NCBI GenBank assembly: GCA_050084515.1
Contig: CM114275.1
Location: forward strand, 8,742,001 to 8,806,000
Direction: 5' to 3'
Source of the DNA: Blasia pusilla
Taxonomy: Eukaryota; Marchantiophyta; Marchantiopsida; Blasiales
Length of the DNA: 64,000 nucleotides
A model generated the notes under the pieces. The model was not told the DNA's origin, made no database searches, and worked only from the letters and a program-made list of their open reading frames with translations. A program made the translations under genes and the position numbers. Positions 32,239-44,514 of the stretch are shown here, one piece after another. Positions within the stretch are counted from its first letter, which is position 1. The number at the start of each line of letters is the position of its first letter.

Positions 32239-35058
32239 CTACACGAAATGCTGTGTAGGATAGTCTTGTTGGTATGCATTGTAATCGTAATATAGACGCT
32301 CGCCCTTGGGAATATCTCGTATTGCTACTAGTAGAGCCCGAGCTTCCCCGTCCACGTTGAACCGCACACACCTCAGGTTTTGCTTCTTCCTCCCCTCCCT
32401 GCAATACAGCATTGTCACGCCATCAGTTTCAGGCTTCTTCTGGGTGCTTCTTCGTGTGATAAGTTTAGGTGACTTGCGGCCAGCGAAACAGCGTGGAAAT
32501 CAAACGATTGACCACACCGTTTGGATTCCTGAGTAGAGCTGAGGAGGAGGTATCTTACGGTGTGTGATTGTTGATGCCGGAGACAAATCGGGCAATGTTT
32601 CCTCGCTTTTCGGGGCAAATCACGAGCTCTTGAGACGGATTTTGTGTGAAGAGTAGACCCATGATGCTATTTCCAGCGTCTTGCATGCGACTGCGCATGA
32701 AGTCCACATCCCCAGTGTACTCCGCAATGATCGTCATATCCTTTATGGGACTATCTGCCTCCACGACAAACCTGCATATCCGTTGGCCATATATCAGTAT
32801 CCCTCCGACTATTTCTCGACACTCTCAGGTCCTGTCATAATCCCAGAATCGCGGCATGTTGAAGAACCAAGACACCGCCCCGAAATAGTTGGGCATTAGC
32901 CTTCCTAACTGGACAATCTCACTGGTGCATGCAGAGCGCGACGAAAGTGAGGCTCGCAGAGGAGATACATTCGACCAAGTCTTCCAGGGAGAGAGGAAAC
33001 ACACCCTTCACGCAAATCGTGGGTGACCATCAGGGGAGGCCATTGTCCCATTCTGCACATTGCCTTGCAGAGGTCAAAAGTCGCCTTGTCATCCTTTCCC
33101 ATCACCTGTAAGCGGCAACAAGCGGCGTCAAAACACATGGACGGCAAGCTCTCTATATTTCTTCCCCTCTTACCATGAATCCTGGTTGTGATGGCATACG
33201 GCCCTCTTCCAAAAACCAAGCTATGGTGAAGAACAAACGCAAATGGACGACGGGTGGGTTTGAGAGGGTAGAAGTGAAGGAAATGTGATGGAGGTGGTCA
33301 CGACCTTCGGTACGTACCTGCATTCCGCCCTTTTCCAGGGCCGGGCAATTTGCTGATCTCGGCGCGAGACCGGGTAAATATGTGAGTTCATCGCTGAAGA
33401 TGACCTGCGAGCTCGTGAGGGCGGTGGCAAGGGAAGCCATCTGCTCTAATCTTCGCTCGGTGTCCCTCGATGGCGTGTGTGCTACCAGCTTCCGACTTTT
33501 CTTGGGCGTGGAAAACACTCCGGAATTTCTCCGGCGCTTCTTTGTCTCGGGGGTTACAAGTTCGAGGGGTGGCTTTTGAATTCGGAAGAAGTCGATGATT
33601 TTCTTCTGAACCTTCGGGAAGTCTGCACGAAGTTCACTATTAGAATCATCCGGTATGTACATTGCTCGAACCACGAAATGGTCCAGGTTCGAATCGCATT
33701 TGAGAACTGATTCAAAGCAAGTCACAATCAATGCAGGGGCATTGTGCGAGCTCCGCGATCGCACGTTAACTACGCTGGGCACAAAACAGTCCCTAAGGAA
33801 TTACACATCGAAGTGATCAAAACCTCTCAGACGTTGGAAGAGCTCCGTAATTGGGAATTTTCTATAAGCTATCTCTAAATTGTACAACTCTGGCCCTGAG
33901 CACCAAGCCCTCGACAGCCACCACGCAGACCATGACCACAAGACCATGTAAACTGACATCGACATTGTGATCTCACCGGCTATCGTGACATTTCCTAAAG
34001 CAACGGCCATGGCGACTTCAAATAATGGAGTCCCAATTCCAGTCCGGGTGTGGCGAGATGAATTCAAATCCGCAAGAAACGGTATCATGTTTCCACGCAG
34101 TTTCACGAACCACGCACGGGTTAGTGAATCCGCGCGGATACCCAGTACTCAACCAGTGCCTATCAGAGCCTTGCGCCTACAGCCACTACCCTCTGCGCGA
34201 ATGGAGCGGAGAGAGAGAGAGAGAAAGAGAGAACGGACGAATGGAGTATACACACAATGGACGATTGGACTGATTTATTGTCCTCAGGGGCCCAATAGGC
34301 CATGGCACTCGGAGAGAGAATGTGGAGGAACGAAGTGTAGAGGAAACGAATGATTGAACCGATTGATTGTCCACGGGGACCCGATGGGCCATGGCACTTG
34401 GAGTAGCGAAGTGCGCAACAATTTGAACAACACGCAGCGCAGTCAACGAGGTCGTACGAGGTTATCTGTTCCAGATGATGCTCTCCGGATTTCATACACA
34501 TGTGGAAGAATTATGCAACCTGAATCTGGTTCTTGGTAGCAGTGAAATCAGTCATCGTGAGGTCAGGGCCTTGGAGGCGGTCAGGAAACTTGAGTAGGAG
34601 ATGTTGCAGTAGATGGTTGGGGCAGGAACGGAAGCCAAGAAAAGCGGGTGCATACCAAGAATTTGACAGGAAAGAGCGCAGGACGGGCAGAACCAGTTGC
34701 CCGGCGGCACCGTGACAACGATTGGGCAAAGGCAATACATGTGAAACCCCCGGTCGCATTTGTCGCACAGGAGCATCTGATCCTCATCGACATCCCGCCC
34801 GCACTTCTCACAGTTCACGTCGTCGTAATTCACAGCCACTTTTTCCACGCGCGGCACCACCACATTCCCCCCCACCTTCCTAGCTTTCAGCACCAGGCTC
34901 CCATCGCCCCCTGCTTCCTCCCGACACTTGCTCGAGCACCACCACTTCTCAGCGGCAGGCTTCGGGTCGCAGTTCTGGCATCCAACTCGGCACAACGAGA
35001 CGCGCTTCCTCCGCTTCCTCTGCCGACCACACTCCGCCTCCATTTTCTCCACCATCAC
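32239..35058 (-). CDS. ATXR6: histone H3 lysine-27 monomethyltransferase, ATXR5/6 type
   Basis: Five exons join in phase on the minus strand: 35058-34656, 33622-33318, 33105-33005, 32771-32559, 32398-32239, giving 393 residues (ATXR5 and ATXR6 are about 350-380). Residues 83-127 form a PHD finger ([26 protein letters not shown]). A PCNA-binding PIP box QKKIIDFF lies at 140-147. The C-terminal half is the plant-specific SET domain ([59 protein letters not shown], ending QHFV). The enzyme monomethylates H3K27 at replication and keeps heterochromatin silent. An extra Cys cluster at 23-45 ([15 protein letters not shown]) may bind zinc. Intron 1 is about 1 kb. The true start could be the second Met. 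The choice between ATXR5 and ATXR6 is not resolved. Confidence 0.95.
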
Positions 35059-35189
35059 TCAATCAACCCACCATGACACAGGGCCCCAGCTCGCACGCGA
35101 TCACGCCCCCTTTCCATCCATCAATCACGGCCCACGCCAATGCCAGAGACATTCGGCATTGTGAGAAATCCCCTCCCACACTTCATCTC

Positions 35190-35215
35190 TCTCCCTCTCT
35201 CTCTCTCTCTCTCGA
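35190..35215. repeat. CT microsatellite upstream of ATXR5/6
   Basis: A short pure CT run lies about 130-155 bases upstream of the ATXR start codon, on the strand opposite to the gene (a GA run in the sense direction). CT/GA runs are common in plant 5' leaders and core promoters. Confidence 0.7.
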
Positions 35216-35734
35216 TCGACCAATCGATTAATCAAGCACGCAGCACTGCAAATCCAGGCACACGTGCGCCGTGAGAAGTAGTGCGACCACACTCGTCCCT
35301 GACGATCATGTCTCGCACCACCGTTGCCTCAGTCGAGAAAGAAAGAGCGAATGCTGCATACATCTGCCCACTCTCGCGAGAAGCCGCATCGGTAGTACCA
35401 GTATGTCCACGAGCTCCAGCTTAGCGGGAATGCCTGGCGGGAACGTAAGCGCGGGAGCACTTATTCTCATCGAGGGCTGCTTGGATTTCGCGTGGGAAAA
35501 CTCCAATCCCCACGGCACTGCAGCACCAGCTCTCTTCCATTTCCTCTTCGCACTGCCTGCACTATCGACGAACGAACGAACGAACGGGCGAATCACCGGT
35601 GACCGGGCTTGCCCGTGTCGTTGAGGTGGCTATCTTTCTACCCGGGAAAGAGAAGGTAAAACCCGTACGAGAAAAGTAAACGGGACTTCGAAGGCTCGAG
35701 TGTATGTCACAACGGTCACTCTCGACCCGGACGA

Positions 35735-36167
35735 CGGATGCGGACTACTTATAACTAGTCCGCATCCGTAAAATTAGTGCAGCTACTGCCCTAATTTTAC
35801 GGTCCGAGCTGAACTGGCCGGCTATATTTCCATTTGCTCAATTCTCATTTATAATCTACTAGTGCGTGTCATTTTATAGGCTATCCGGAATCGTCCAAGT
35901 TCGCGGGCCGGCCGAAGAGGCTACTCCCAAAGAGGAGGGGGCGGGATTTTTGCACTGGCCCGTGTAATCGACGTATGTCAATTGTGAGCCCTAATTCCAT
36001 GGGAGTACCCGAGAAGAAATGAAAACGGGTAGGAAAGACTCTTCCCAGGAGTGCCAAAACGGGGGGCTCGAGAGCTACCTGTTTGGGATCCGACGAGTCC
36101 CCCGAATAGATAGATCACGGGGACTCGCCGGATCTCACTATCCGGGGACTTCTAAAACCCCGGATAG
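35735..36167. repeat. cluster of four unrelated hairpins
   Basis: Four strong inverted repeats of different sequence lie within 430 bp. Arms are 35735-35747/35756-35768 (13 bp perfect, loop 8), 35766-35777/35791-35802 (12 bp perfect, with an inner GCAG/CTGC stem), 36087-36102/36119-36134 (16 bp, one mismatch) and 36138-36147/36158-36167 (10 bp perfect). The first two overlap at their bases, the last two are 3 bp apart. No coding frame runs through them. They could belong to a non-autonomous element ending at the hairpin near 36182. Confidence 0.85.
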
Positions 36168-36176
36168 GGGGTATTA

Positions 36177-36205
36177 TGACACCCCTTACTGCCCGCGTTA
36201 TGCAC
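36177..36205 (-). other. Helitron-like terminal hairpin
   Basis: CCCGTGCATAACGCGGG on the minus strand makes a six-pair stem (one G-T) nearly identical to the hairpin at 58857. No CTRR end directly follows (it reads CAGTAAGGGG), so the end assignment is weak. Confidence 0.35.
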
Positions 36206-37087
36206 GGGTGAAAGACATCTTAAGAACTTAAGAACTTAACTTCTAAAGTTACATATGTTAAGACTTCGGGTGCTTACATTACACGTGTCAATATTGGAGG
36301 AAGGGGTCTTCAGATCCTAGCCTCTTTTAATTATGTAGATTATACATTTATTATTATAGAGTGTCATTTTGATTTTCAAACAACCCTCTTGGCTACTAGC
36401 ATGCTCAAAAAATAAAATTGTTCATTTTTTCATTAGAAATTGATTTAAAATTATATTTCAAAATTTTGGGATTAGTTAAATCAAAAATCATATTTTTATG
36501 TTAACGATAGAAATTTTAAATTACCTAATGTACATGCCTCCATTAATATTACTCAAAGCAGGGCAACTGATTGGAGAAATTTGAGTCCATTCTCATAACA
36601 AAATATATAGAGTTAATTACCAATTAAGGAAAAGGAATGAGCACATGGAAAAAATTGGAGTATGATCTTTGATTTTTGTAAGAAAATTGAAAACATAATG
36701 GTATAGAGTAAATTATAACTATAAACATTAATTGACTTTTTATCTTTTAGACACGTGTCATGTTTCCTAGGATGGATCGACAAGTTTATAATGGAGCGCC
36801 TTCAAGGATACCGGAGGACAACTTCAAGAGGTCAAGGATAACTTGCTGAGGCCTCAAGTAACATGAGAGATCAGGTTTCCCCTTCGTTTTGGCTCATTTG
36901 GAGCTATATAGATAATCTTACTATTTTGGGTAAGTTGCAATTATACGTAAAGTTAAATTTCCATTTTTGGAAGTATTCCTTGACCCCCTACATCATGTCA
37001 AGAGCCAAGGAGGTGACCTGCGAGCACATGTTACGATAGAGAGAGTTGTGGAGCTCATTCTCTCCTTGTTAAACCTCTTGGCATGAG

Positions 37088-37864
37088 TGTCGTGCACCTA
37101 CTCCTCTTGAACGTCGATATTTAGTGTTGCAAAATCATACGTTGAGTAGGAAAAGCTATCACTATTTATCTGCACCCAAACACACTCACATTAGTCTGGT
37201 CTGGGTCAATCAACCGTCCAACCCACTGAGTTCTCAACTCGGCACCTCATCAAGGTCAACCTTCCTTGTTCCTTATTTCCCAACACATGCAAGTCTCCCG
37301 AGACTTGGGACAGACTTTCTAGTTACTCCAGGCATCTAAAACTAGGGGTCTCAACTGTCCAATGTCACGAGTTGGAAACCAATAGGCACCTCCAAAATCC
37401 ACTCTATTGGACTTAGTTCCGGTTTTGAGTCCCAACGCCAAACTCCCAGTCTATTCCGTGCCCTTGGGTTGCCCCACGGCGCCCCAAAGTGGGGTTTGAG
37501 TCCCATGCACTCTTAGAGACCTTCCCCCTCACTAGTACTATTGGTGTTCTCCGCCCTCCCTATATCTTTGGGGAAGAGACGTTCAGGCCCCTCTTTTTGG
37601 CCATCAACCCAACTCCCTATACAATCATTTCTAGGCACTTTCTCACCCTCTGCTTGTTTGTTTGCTAAGGTCTTTGGTGTGTTGGAACCATCTTTACATA
37701 AGCTTTCCAACGCCGCCTTATTTTTCCCAAAATAATCTTGGGACTAAAAGTTATGGTCCAAAATATAATCAAAACCCTAAAAGCTAGCGAGTCACGTTCC
37801 AAGTCTGATTCTCACGTCTCTGGCAACCAATCTTCCTAGACTCGACTCCTCCCAAGTCTTGGTT
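37088..37864 (+). mobile_element. family B LTR nested in the gypsy copy 4 LTR
   Basis: It starts TGTCGTGCACCTACTCC and aligns in reverse orientation with the solo LTR at 9067-10069. Its far end is missing, so the gypsy LTR resumes directly after CTTGGTT. Lack of the last part hides any target duplication. Confidence 0.85.
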
Positions 37865-37900
37865 AATCCCAAGCCTCTCATTAGGGAAGTGGATTTGGTT

Positions 37901-37902
<2 letters not shown>

Positions 37903-37948
<46 letters not shown>
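37903..37948. repeat. GA microsatellite in gypsy LTR
   Basis: About 22 GA units expand a place where copies 1-3 have only GAGAGAGA. It lies in the second part of the LTR of copy 4. Confidence 0.9.
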
Positions 37949-37951
<3 letters not shown>

Positions 37952-37999
37952 AGTTGTGTGCACATTGTGAGAGATCTTGATTTACAAAGAAAGAAAGAG

Positions 38000-40219
38000 A
38001 GATTGAGAGCTCTACAATGCGAGAGCTCTCTGGTGTCTTGTTGTTGCTGCAAGTTGGACACCATGTTCTTTGGTCAATGGCTCGCGGGAGTAAGAGTCGT
38101 TCATTTGAGTGTTTCTTTGTGCAAATTTTCGTACAAGAGAGTGGCATGCGCAAGAGCTGCCTGAATTTTTTTATAGGAATTGAGTATGGGTTCCTAGTTG
38201 TAGTTAATTTGGTAGGCTACATGCCATAGCCAATATGTAGAGAGAAAATTTTAAATGTCCTTTTGTAGCTCCTTACTTGGGGGCAAGCTAGTGAAAACCA
38301 TGTAGTTAAAGTGAGGTTGAGTACGTCAGAGATTGTTTTTGGGTGAGTTGATCCACATTTGAAAGGGGCGTTAGCAAATGTCCAAGTTTTAGGCAGATTT
38401 GGGCATTTGACCCCTATTTAGAGGGAGTCAACTGAATAAAGGTTAAAACATTTTTTAAATAGAAAAAAAAAAGTACGGAGGGCACAGTCGTTGGTTCAGT
38501 AGCCTAACCTAATTTGGGATCCTCATTGCAATGCCAAACTTGGAACCCAGCTGCTATCCTTGACTTTTGTTGTGTTGCATGCCCTTATCACCTTTGACAT
38601 CCCACGTAATCAAGCCTTGCCTTGCCATTCGGCGTGACCCCTAGTCGGCGCCTCACCCACAGGTCCCATGACTTAGTTGAAGTGGCTCCCATAAGCACAA
38701 GCTTGCAGCAACCCTAAATTCCATACCTAAATTTTCGGACTTGACTTGATGTCATCCGTGTATGCTCGGACCTACATGCGCATTTGCGACCGCCCGCCCA
38801 ATTCTCAATTCTATTGGAGTGACTAAACCTAGCCCTACTCGTTCTCCAAGACCCCACGCCGGAGCTATGTGGTTGCCCTATCATCAAGCCCAACTCCTAC
38901 AACCGTTGAGCAACCGTGATCCATTCGCTTGCACACTCAAATATTGTTCCGTGCCTTACTACAAGCAACCAAGTGTAGTCATCGTAGTCGTTGGTCAGCC
39001 GACTATAGTTGTTTGCGACTACGTTTTCGACACGATCAAGCTAGGTTAGACTAATAGACATCTTTTGCCCTCAATGGAAGTCTGTCCATTTCCCCTCGAT
39101 GGCCCGGCCTTGTGTCCGTCACCGTCGCACTTTGGACGGTTTTCAATTGTTGACGGTTACTAGCCATTGCTACCACTATTGTGTGACTCTCTTTTTGGGG
39201 CCACCACCTCCTCTACCATAAGCACAAGGAGATCTATATCCAATAATGTTACGAGAGCCGTCAACGGATGGGGTCAAGTTTTGAGGTTTGTTATGCCATG
39301 TATAGTAGCCGCTCGACGTCGATCAAATACCGTGCCATGACGTCCGTAGTCGCAATGCGCCATTGATTCCTATGTCGTGCCGCTCGTGACCACACCGCTC
39401 CATCTCAATCATGGAGCCGCACCATCATTGAGGAGCAAAGCATGTATAGCTCATACAGGAGGGGTTGACATTTATTTTTGTATTCCATCATTGAGTGTCG
39501 TGCAATTTGTTAGCCATGTCGCAAGTGCCGCATGATACCGCTACACCCACACCACACATCGAGGAGATTTGAGCATCGTCAATACCAAGGGATTATGATT
39601 GGAGGATTTTCTTTACAATTGATTAGGCGTCAATTTGGTAGTTGATGAGGAGCGACACCAACATTATTCAGGTTACCCATTATGGTCTTTTGCCTTGCAA
39701 GTGTGAGGGATTTCAAAGTATTGGGGAGTTATTTGGGATGTTGGGTTTGTGCGGATGGTGAGGGCATCATTGATGTATGAGGTTAGCAAAAATATACCCG
39801 TGTGGGATGTCTAGAGTTGCAGGTATACTCTATTGATGAAAGATAGGACAATAGTCGATTAGCTGTACCACGCCGCTTGTTACCGCACAATACACATGTT
39901 CTTGAGAGGGAATGTAGATTGAGTGCCACATGGTTAGTTTGAGTGATTGAGGGAGTCGCAAGAGTGAGAGTGATCGTGTGAGAGGAACATGGGGGTCATC
40001 ATAACTTTTTTTGGGGACTTTGAGAGGCCTAGGTAAGATGGTGTGCCCAAGAGTAGCTCAAGACGTTTTACTCTAAGTGACACGAGGTTTTGAGGGTCTC
40101 CACATGAGGAACCGCCTTGACCTCCGTCTGTGTCATCCTCGAACAAGGGGGAGGGCGTAGAGGAGTTTTGTGGCACATCACCCCACTTAGTGAATGGTCC
40201 TACGTACTGTTTGGCATTT
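38000..40219 (+). other. leader of gypsy copy 4
   Basis: Diverged match to the leaders of copies 2 and 3; for example AGAGTGGCATGCGCAAGAGC near 38140 corresponds to the GGAAGCGCTGCC region of copy 2. No conserved protein frame. Confidence 0.6.
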
Positions 40220-40946
40220 AAGATGGATAATCAAGTAGAGGAACGCGTAGGTTTTTTAGAGTTGTGGGTACCGTAGAGTTACATGACTTCAATGCAGAGT
40301 TTAGGAGTTGGTGTGACCCATAGAGGACCAAGAACTCTTGAGAGTTCAACCCTTTTACAACACGGAACGGGATGTTCCAACACCTAGATGGGGCGCCCGT
40401 GGACAATTTCCATGAGTTTTCCCATAGGTACGCACCCAAAATTGAGGCCTCAAGACTCTACTATGACCTACATTGCGTGTCATGGACTAAGCCATTCTCA
40501 AATGACGAGGAGGAGTTAGGGGAGGCTACTTCCTCTACCACTAGTGAGAGTTAGGGAGGGGAGAGTCAAAATGGGGCACTTGCATTGTCTAGTAGCGTTC
40601 GTCCTATGTTCACCCTTGTGGTTGAGTTCTTTGCGGAGTTGGGGAGGAACTACCAAAGGATACGGATTGAGAAGTTGCAGAGCATCCACGACTTCCATAG
40701 GCATAGAGGAGAGAGTTTGCAAGAGGCATTTACTCGCCTACATTGTCTAATTAGTGTCACTTAGGGGATGATAGATGCAAAAGTTGTTCAACCATGGTAG
40801 GGGAAACTATAACAAGACCTACATAAACGGTGAGGGATACGATACTTCTGATGCACAGCTCACTTGTGTTGAGAGATGTCTTCAAGATGGCGGAGTGTGT
40901 TGAGCGCAACATGACCTAGGAGAGTGTAGCAACCATGAGTCACACA
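40220..40946 (+). pseudogene. gag fragment of gypsy copy 4
   Basis: Frames read GAPVDNFHEFSHRYAPKIEA, LYYDLHCVSWTKPF and later EFFAEL, IHDFHRHR and ERCLQDGGVC-type pieces that match gag of copy 2 in order. Stops and frame changes occur throughout. It ends at ATGAGTCACACA, where the LTR end of copy 2 begins. Confidence 0.8.
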
Positions 40947-41716
40947 TGTCGTGCGCATACACATCGCTACACAACATACATCGCTGTCACCAAACACACA
41001 CACAAACACGCACGATCTCATGCTAACTCATGGCATCCAAACAACGAGACAAGAAGTACCAAAATATCTCCAATAAAACAAGATCAAATCTCTCTCACAA
41101 TACCATAGTTTTCACACGTGTGCACTCTCAAATGTCTCTCTCAATGTCAAACCAAACCCACTTTCCTAATGAGAGGCTTGGGTTACACACACAAGGCAAG
41201 CAAGACCATAGCTCCGCCGCCTCATGCCAAGAGGTTCAACAAAGAGAGAATGAGCTTTCAATCTCTCACCTTGAGGTATACCCCTCCCCTCTCCCAAACT
41301 CTCTCCATGGTAACCTATGCTCCCAAGTCACCTCATTGGCTCTTGACCTCATGTAGGAGGTCAAGGGCCACTTACCAAAAATATAAAGTTGATCATATAC
41401 TCAAAATGGTACTTACCTAAAATAGTAAGTTACTCAATATGGCTCCAAATGAGCCGAAACGAAGAGGAAACCTACTCTCTCAGGTTTCCCCGGGCCTCAG
41501 CAGGTCATCCTTGACCTATTGATCTTGTCCTCCACTACTCACGAAGGCGCTCTACAAGATCTCACCGATCTATCCTAAAAGATGTGATAATTATCGTGCG
41601 TATACTCATCGCTACACAACATACACCGTTGTCACCAAACACACACACAAACACGCACGATCCCATGCTAATTCATGGCATCCAAACAACAAGACAAGAA
41701 GTACTAAAATATCTCC
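40947..41716 (-). repeat. 3' terminal region of gypsy copy 2
   Basis: The minus strand has a 127-bp block (41716-41590) after the polypurine tract. The LTR core follows, starting TATCACATC at 41589, and the 127-bp block returns (about 41073-40947), ending CGCACGACA. The layout is the same as at the 3' end of copy 1. Confidence 0.78.
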
Positions 41717-41904
41717 AATCTCCCCCCTAGCTGGTGGTTAGGTCCCTCTAACTCTAGATAGCCATCTATCCCTACCTTCCATGACATGCATCTCTCGGAT
41801 GCTAAGAGCAAGAAGATGGCTGCTTATGTGGCCCCATCGTTAGTCGCCTTCCTGTCATCCATGTCACAGAAAAAGTCGAAATCAAAACCTACATAGTATC
41901 TCCT

Positions 41905-42255
41905 TTATGTACATCTAGGACACATCCATCGGCCCCGAGGAACCCTAGTGAGAGGTGGCTTCAGACATGCCATATGCCAACCTCTCGAACATCCATCACA
42001 GACTAGCATCATGGCCACACCACGGGCAAAACCACACAACATATAACGCAAGCCTATAGGAACTATTGATAAGCTCGCATCTACTGTACCATCAATGTTA
42101 GGAAGGTGGCATGGTGCACAATTACGCACATGGTCCTTCCATACCATACCATGGCATCCCTCCAGCAAGAGAACACCGGATGGAAAAACATCACGCACTC
42201 TCAGGATAGTGCGCCTTGCAGTCACATCCAATGTCGTCGGTGCTATCTGTTGCAA
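41905..42255 (-). CDS. integrase C-terminus and intact PHD finger of gypsy copy 2
   Basis: The frame reads the integrase tail ([20 protein letters not shown]) and a PHD finger with [27 protein letters not shown] and GRWMCPRC. All eight C4HC3 ligands are present, unlike copy 1. The last residues run to a stop right after the final Cys and Thr. This is the better copy for judging the fold. Confidence 0.87.
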   Translation of the reverse strand: MQQIAPTTLDVTARRTILRVRDVFPSGVLLLEGCHGMVWKDHVRNCAPCHLPNIDGTVDASLSIVPIGLRYMLCGFARGVAMMLVCDGCSRGWHMACLKPPLTRVPRGRWMCPRCT

Positions 42256-42289
42256 GTAGACATAATCTCCCTGATGAAACCTTCGGATA

Positions 42290-43373
42290 GTTGGTCAATA
42301 ACCATCACCCCGTATAGTCGTATACCTCAACATATCTCGATGTTGCGCAATCGCCAAGTTCTCGAACGCCATGGGCGTCACTCTCCAAAACAACTCAGCC
42401 CTCTGAGAACATGCTCGCATCCATACATCTGGGTCATCAAGGTCTAGCTCCTTATCAACATCTCGACGAATGGCCGCAGGTAAATCTGGCTCTTGGCCAT
42501 AAAGTAGCAAGTACGGTGAAAAAGACGCTAAGGATGCCTACCTGCTGAATCTGTATCCCATCGCCAACCAGGGCAATTGGAGGTCCCAATCTCCTAGATG
42601 ACCTCTCTGCAAGCCATACTTGCGTAAACCCCTCTTCACCATTTGCACAACTCTCTCTGCTAATCCATACGCCTCGGATGATCTCGCAAAGTCGTGCGGT
42701 GGTCGATCAGCGCCTGATCACACAAGGTCTGGAACTCACCGCGAAACTTGGTACCATGGTCTATCAACACCTCACCCGGTGCGCCATAATGACTCAGCAC
42801 TCTGTCAAGGAAGGCATAAGCTACTCCCTTACTTGCTTTGTCAGGAAATGCAACCAACTCGATTCACTTCGAGAAGTGCTCGACCATCACCAACACATAA
42901 CGACTGTGACGCTCCATCAAAGGCAAAGGTCCTACAAAATCCAAACTCCATCTATACCCTAAGCCCATGATCGGTAATGGATGCAACTGTGGAGTCAGGG
43001 CATTGAATGATGCTCGGACCCGATCACACACCATACAACTGGCAACAAACTTCTAAATGTCGGTCTGCATGCCTCGCCACCAATACTGAATCTGGAGCAA
43101 GTTGTACGTCCCCTTCATCCCAAAGTGACCCAACTCCTCATGGGCATACTGCACTAGTCATGCTCTCTTCGAAGGATGCGGGACTACGCGTACTATACCA
43201 TGCTCCCAAACCCTCAAAACATATGTCCCCTCCCAACGGAACTGTCTGGCCCGCTGTAGGATCCGATCCCGCTCTCTAGCACCCACGGTGCTCGCAACGC
43301 TGCTAGTATGAAGGTACTCAAAGACTACTCCATCATCATGAATATCTCGCCCACTTGTCGTCTCATCACTGGC
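42290..43373 (-). pseudogene. integrase of gypsy copy 2
   Basis: The pieces match copy 1: LLYGQEPDLPAAIRRDVD, FPDKASKGVAYAFLDRVLSH with LIDHGTKFRGEF, and the zinc-binding N-terminal part. Several stops and a missing segment around 42520-42660 break the frame. In this copy the DQG of the core motif reads DHG. Confidence 0.85.
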
Positions 43374-44514
43374 CTAGGGATCCAAGGACTCTCCACTAGA
43401 CCTCGCCATCGAGGTCTCCACACTCTGGCTCTCCATAGCCAACATGCCTAAATAGGCTGACGTGTGCCATCCTGGCACTGACTCCTCATCACTCTCTCCA
43501 TGCCATCGAGCTCTAGTCGCATCTTGCTGACTCGGGCATGGATTACGACTCAACCCATCTGCATCTTGGTTGAGCGTCCAAGGTCTATGTACCATCTGAA
43601 AATCATACTCCTGCAACAACAGAGCCCATCTCGCAAGCTTCCCTATAAGCTTGTCGGACTCCATCAACCACTTTAGTGGTTGATGATCAGTGATGATGGT
43701 AAAGGGGTTGCCGAATAAGTAACACCTGAAATGCGCGACAGCCCACACCGCAACCAAGCACTCACTCTCATACGAGTTGTACTTTTTGCCTCTGCAGGGT
43801 TGTTCGAGCGGCTAGCGCAAGCCACCACCAACTCTCTACCCTCATCATCATGCTAGGTGAGCACCGCTCCAAGCCCCAACATGCTCCAATCTGTGTGCAA
43901 CTGGAAAGGACGCCCCCTGATCGGTCTCCTCAAGATGGGCGCGGACGTCAACCTTTCCTTGAGCAACTGAAATGCTGGCTCCTGCTCATTCCCCCAGTGC
44001 CACTTGTGATCCATCTTGGTCAGCAAGGTGAGCAGCTTCGCAATCGAAGTGAATCCCTTGACGTACCACCGATAGAAGTTCGCCAATTCCATGAATGCAC
44101 GAACACGACTCACATCTATAGGGCGTGGAATGCGTGAGATAGCCTCTATCTTCATCTCCTGAACACCAAGGCTCCCTGGGTATATCGTGTGACCCAAGTA
44201 CTCAATCTGGTCGTAGATGAACTTGCACTTGCCTAGATGTAGGTTCAGCCCATGTAATTGCAATCGTCGAAATACCTCCTCTAGATGTCGCTCATGCTCT
44301 TCAAGCGTGGCACTAAAGACTACGATGTCATCAATATAACACGTAGCAAAATTCAAACCAGCCAAGATCCTATCCATCACCCTCTAAAACTCAGCCGGGG
44401 CGTTCTTTAACCCAAATGGTAAGAACCGCCACTGGTACAAACAATCCTTCCCGTGAGGATCGATGCCCCAAAATGCAGTCTTCTGCGTGTCCTCCAATCT
44501 GATAGGCAGCTGAT
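43374..44514 (-). pseudogene. reverse transcriptase and RNase H of gypsy copy 2, N-terminus deleted
   Basis: RT is readable from GGSYHLG/FGLKNAPAEF through YIDDIVVFSATLEEHERHLEEV to FQLHTDWSMLGLGAVLT. RNase H continues with a stop near 43790 (VAVWAVAHFRCYLFG, TDHQPLKWLMESDKL, NQDADGLSRNPCPS). The palm motif SLDLQTGYHQ is removed by the internal deletion, so the copy cannot encode an active RT. Confidence 0.9.

Larger units (their letters stand above)
36756..40946 (+). mobile_element. gypsy copy 4: 5' LTR, leader and gag start
   Basis: The LTR starts TGTCATGTTTCC, the same end as copies 2 and 3, and runs to about 37970 (GATTTACAAAG). It is split by an LTR of family B (37088-37864). A diverged leader and a gag piece follow (about 40220-40946), and the copy is cut by the 3' end of gypsy copy 2 at 40947. 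The methyltransferase fragment on the same strand right of copy 2 (49490-50990) may be its continuation, with gag-to-protease sequence lost. Confidence 0.8.

Noticed and set aside
34163-34501. 112-codon minus-strand frame in the ATXR region
   Set aside because: It lies within intron 1 between exons that join cleanly in phase. It is rich in low-complexity GAGA-derived residues.
34648-35076. 142-codon + strand frame opposite ATXR exon 1
   Set aside because: Antisense of a GC-rich coding exon; no motif and no independent support.
37903-37948. GA run as a functional GAGA-binding site
   Set aside because: It is an expanded microsatellite in one decayed LTR; the other LTR copies have only a few GA units.
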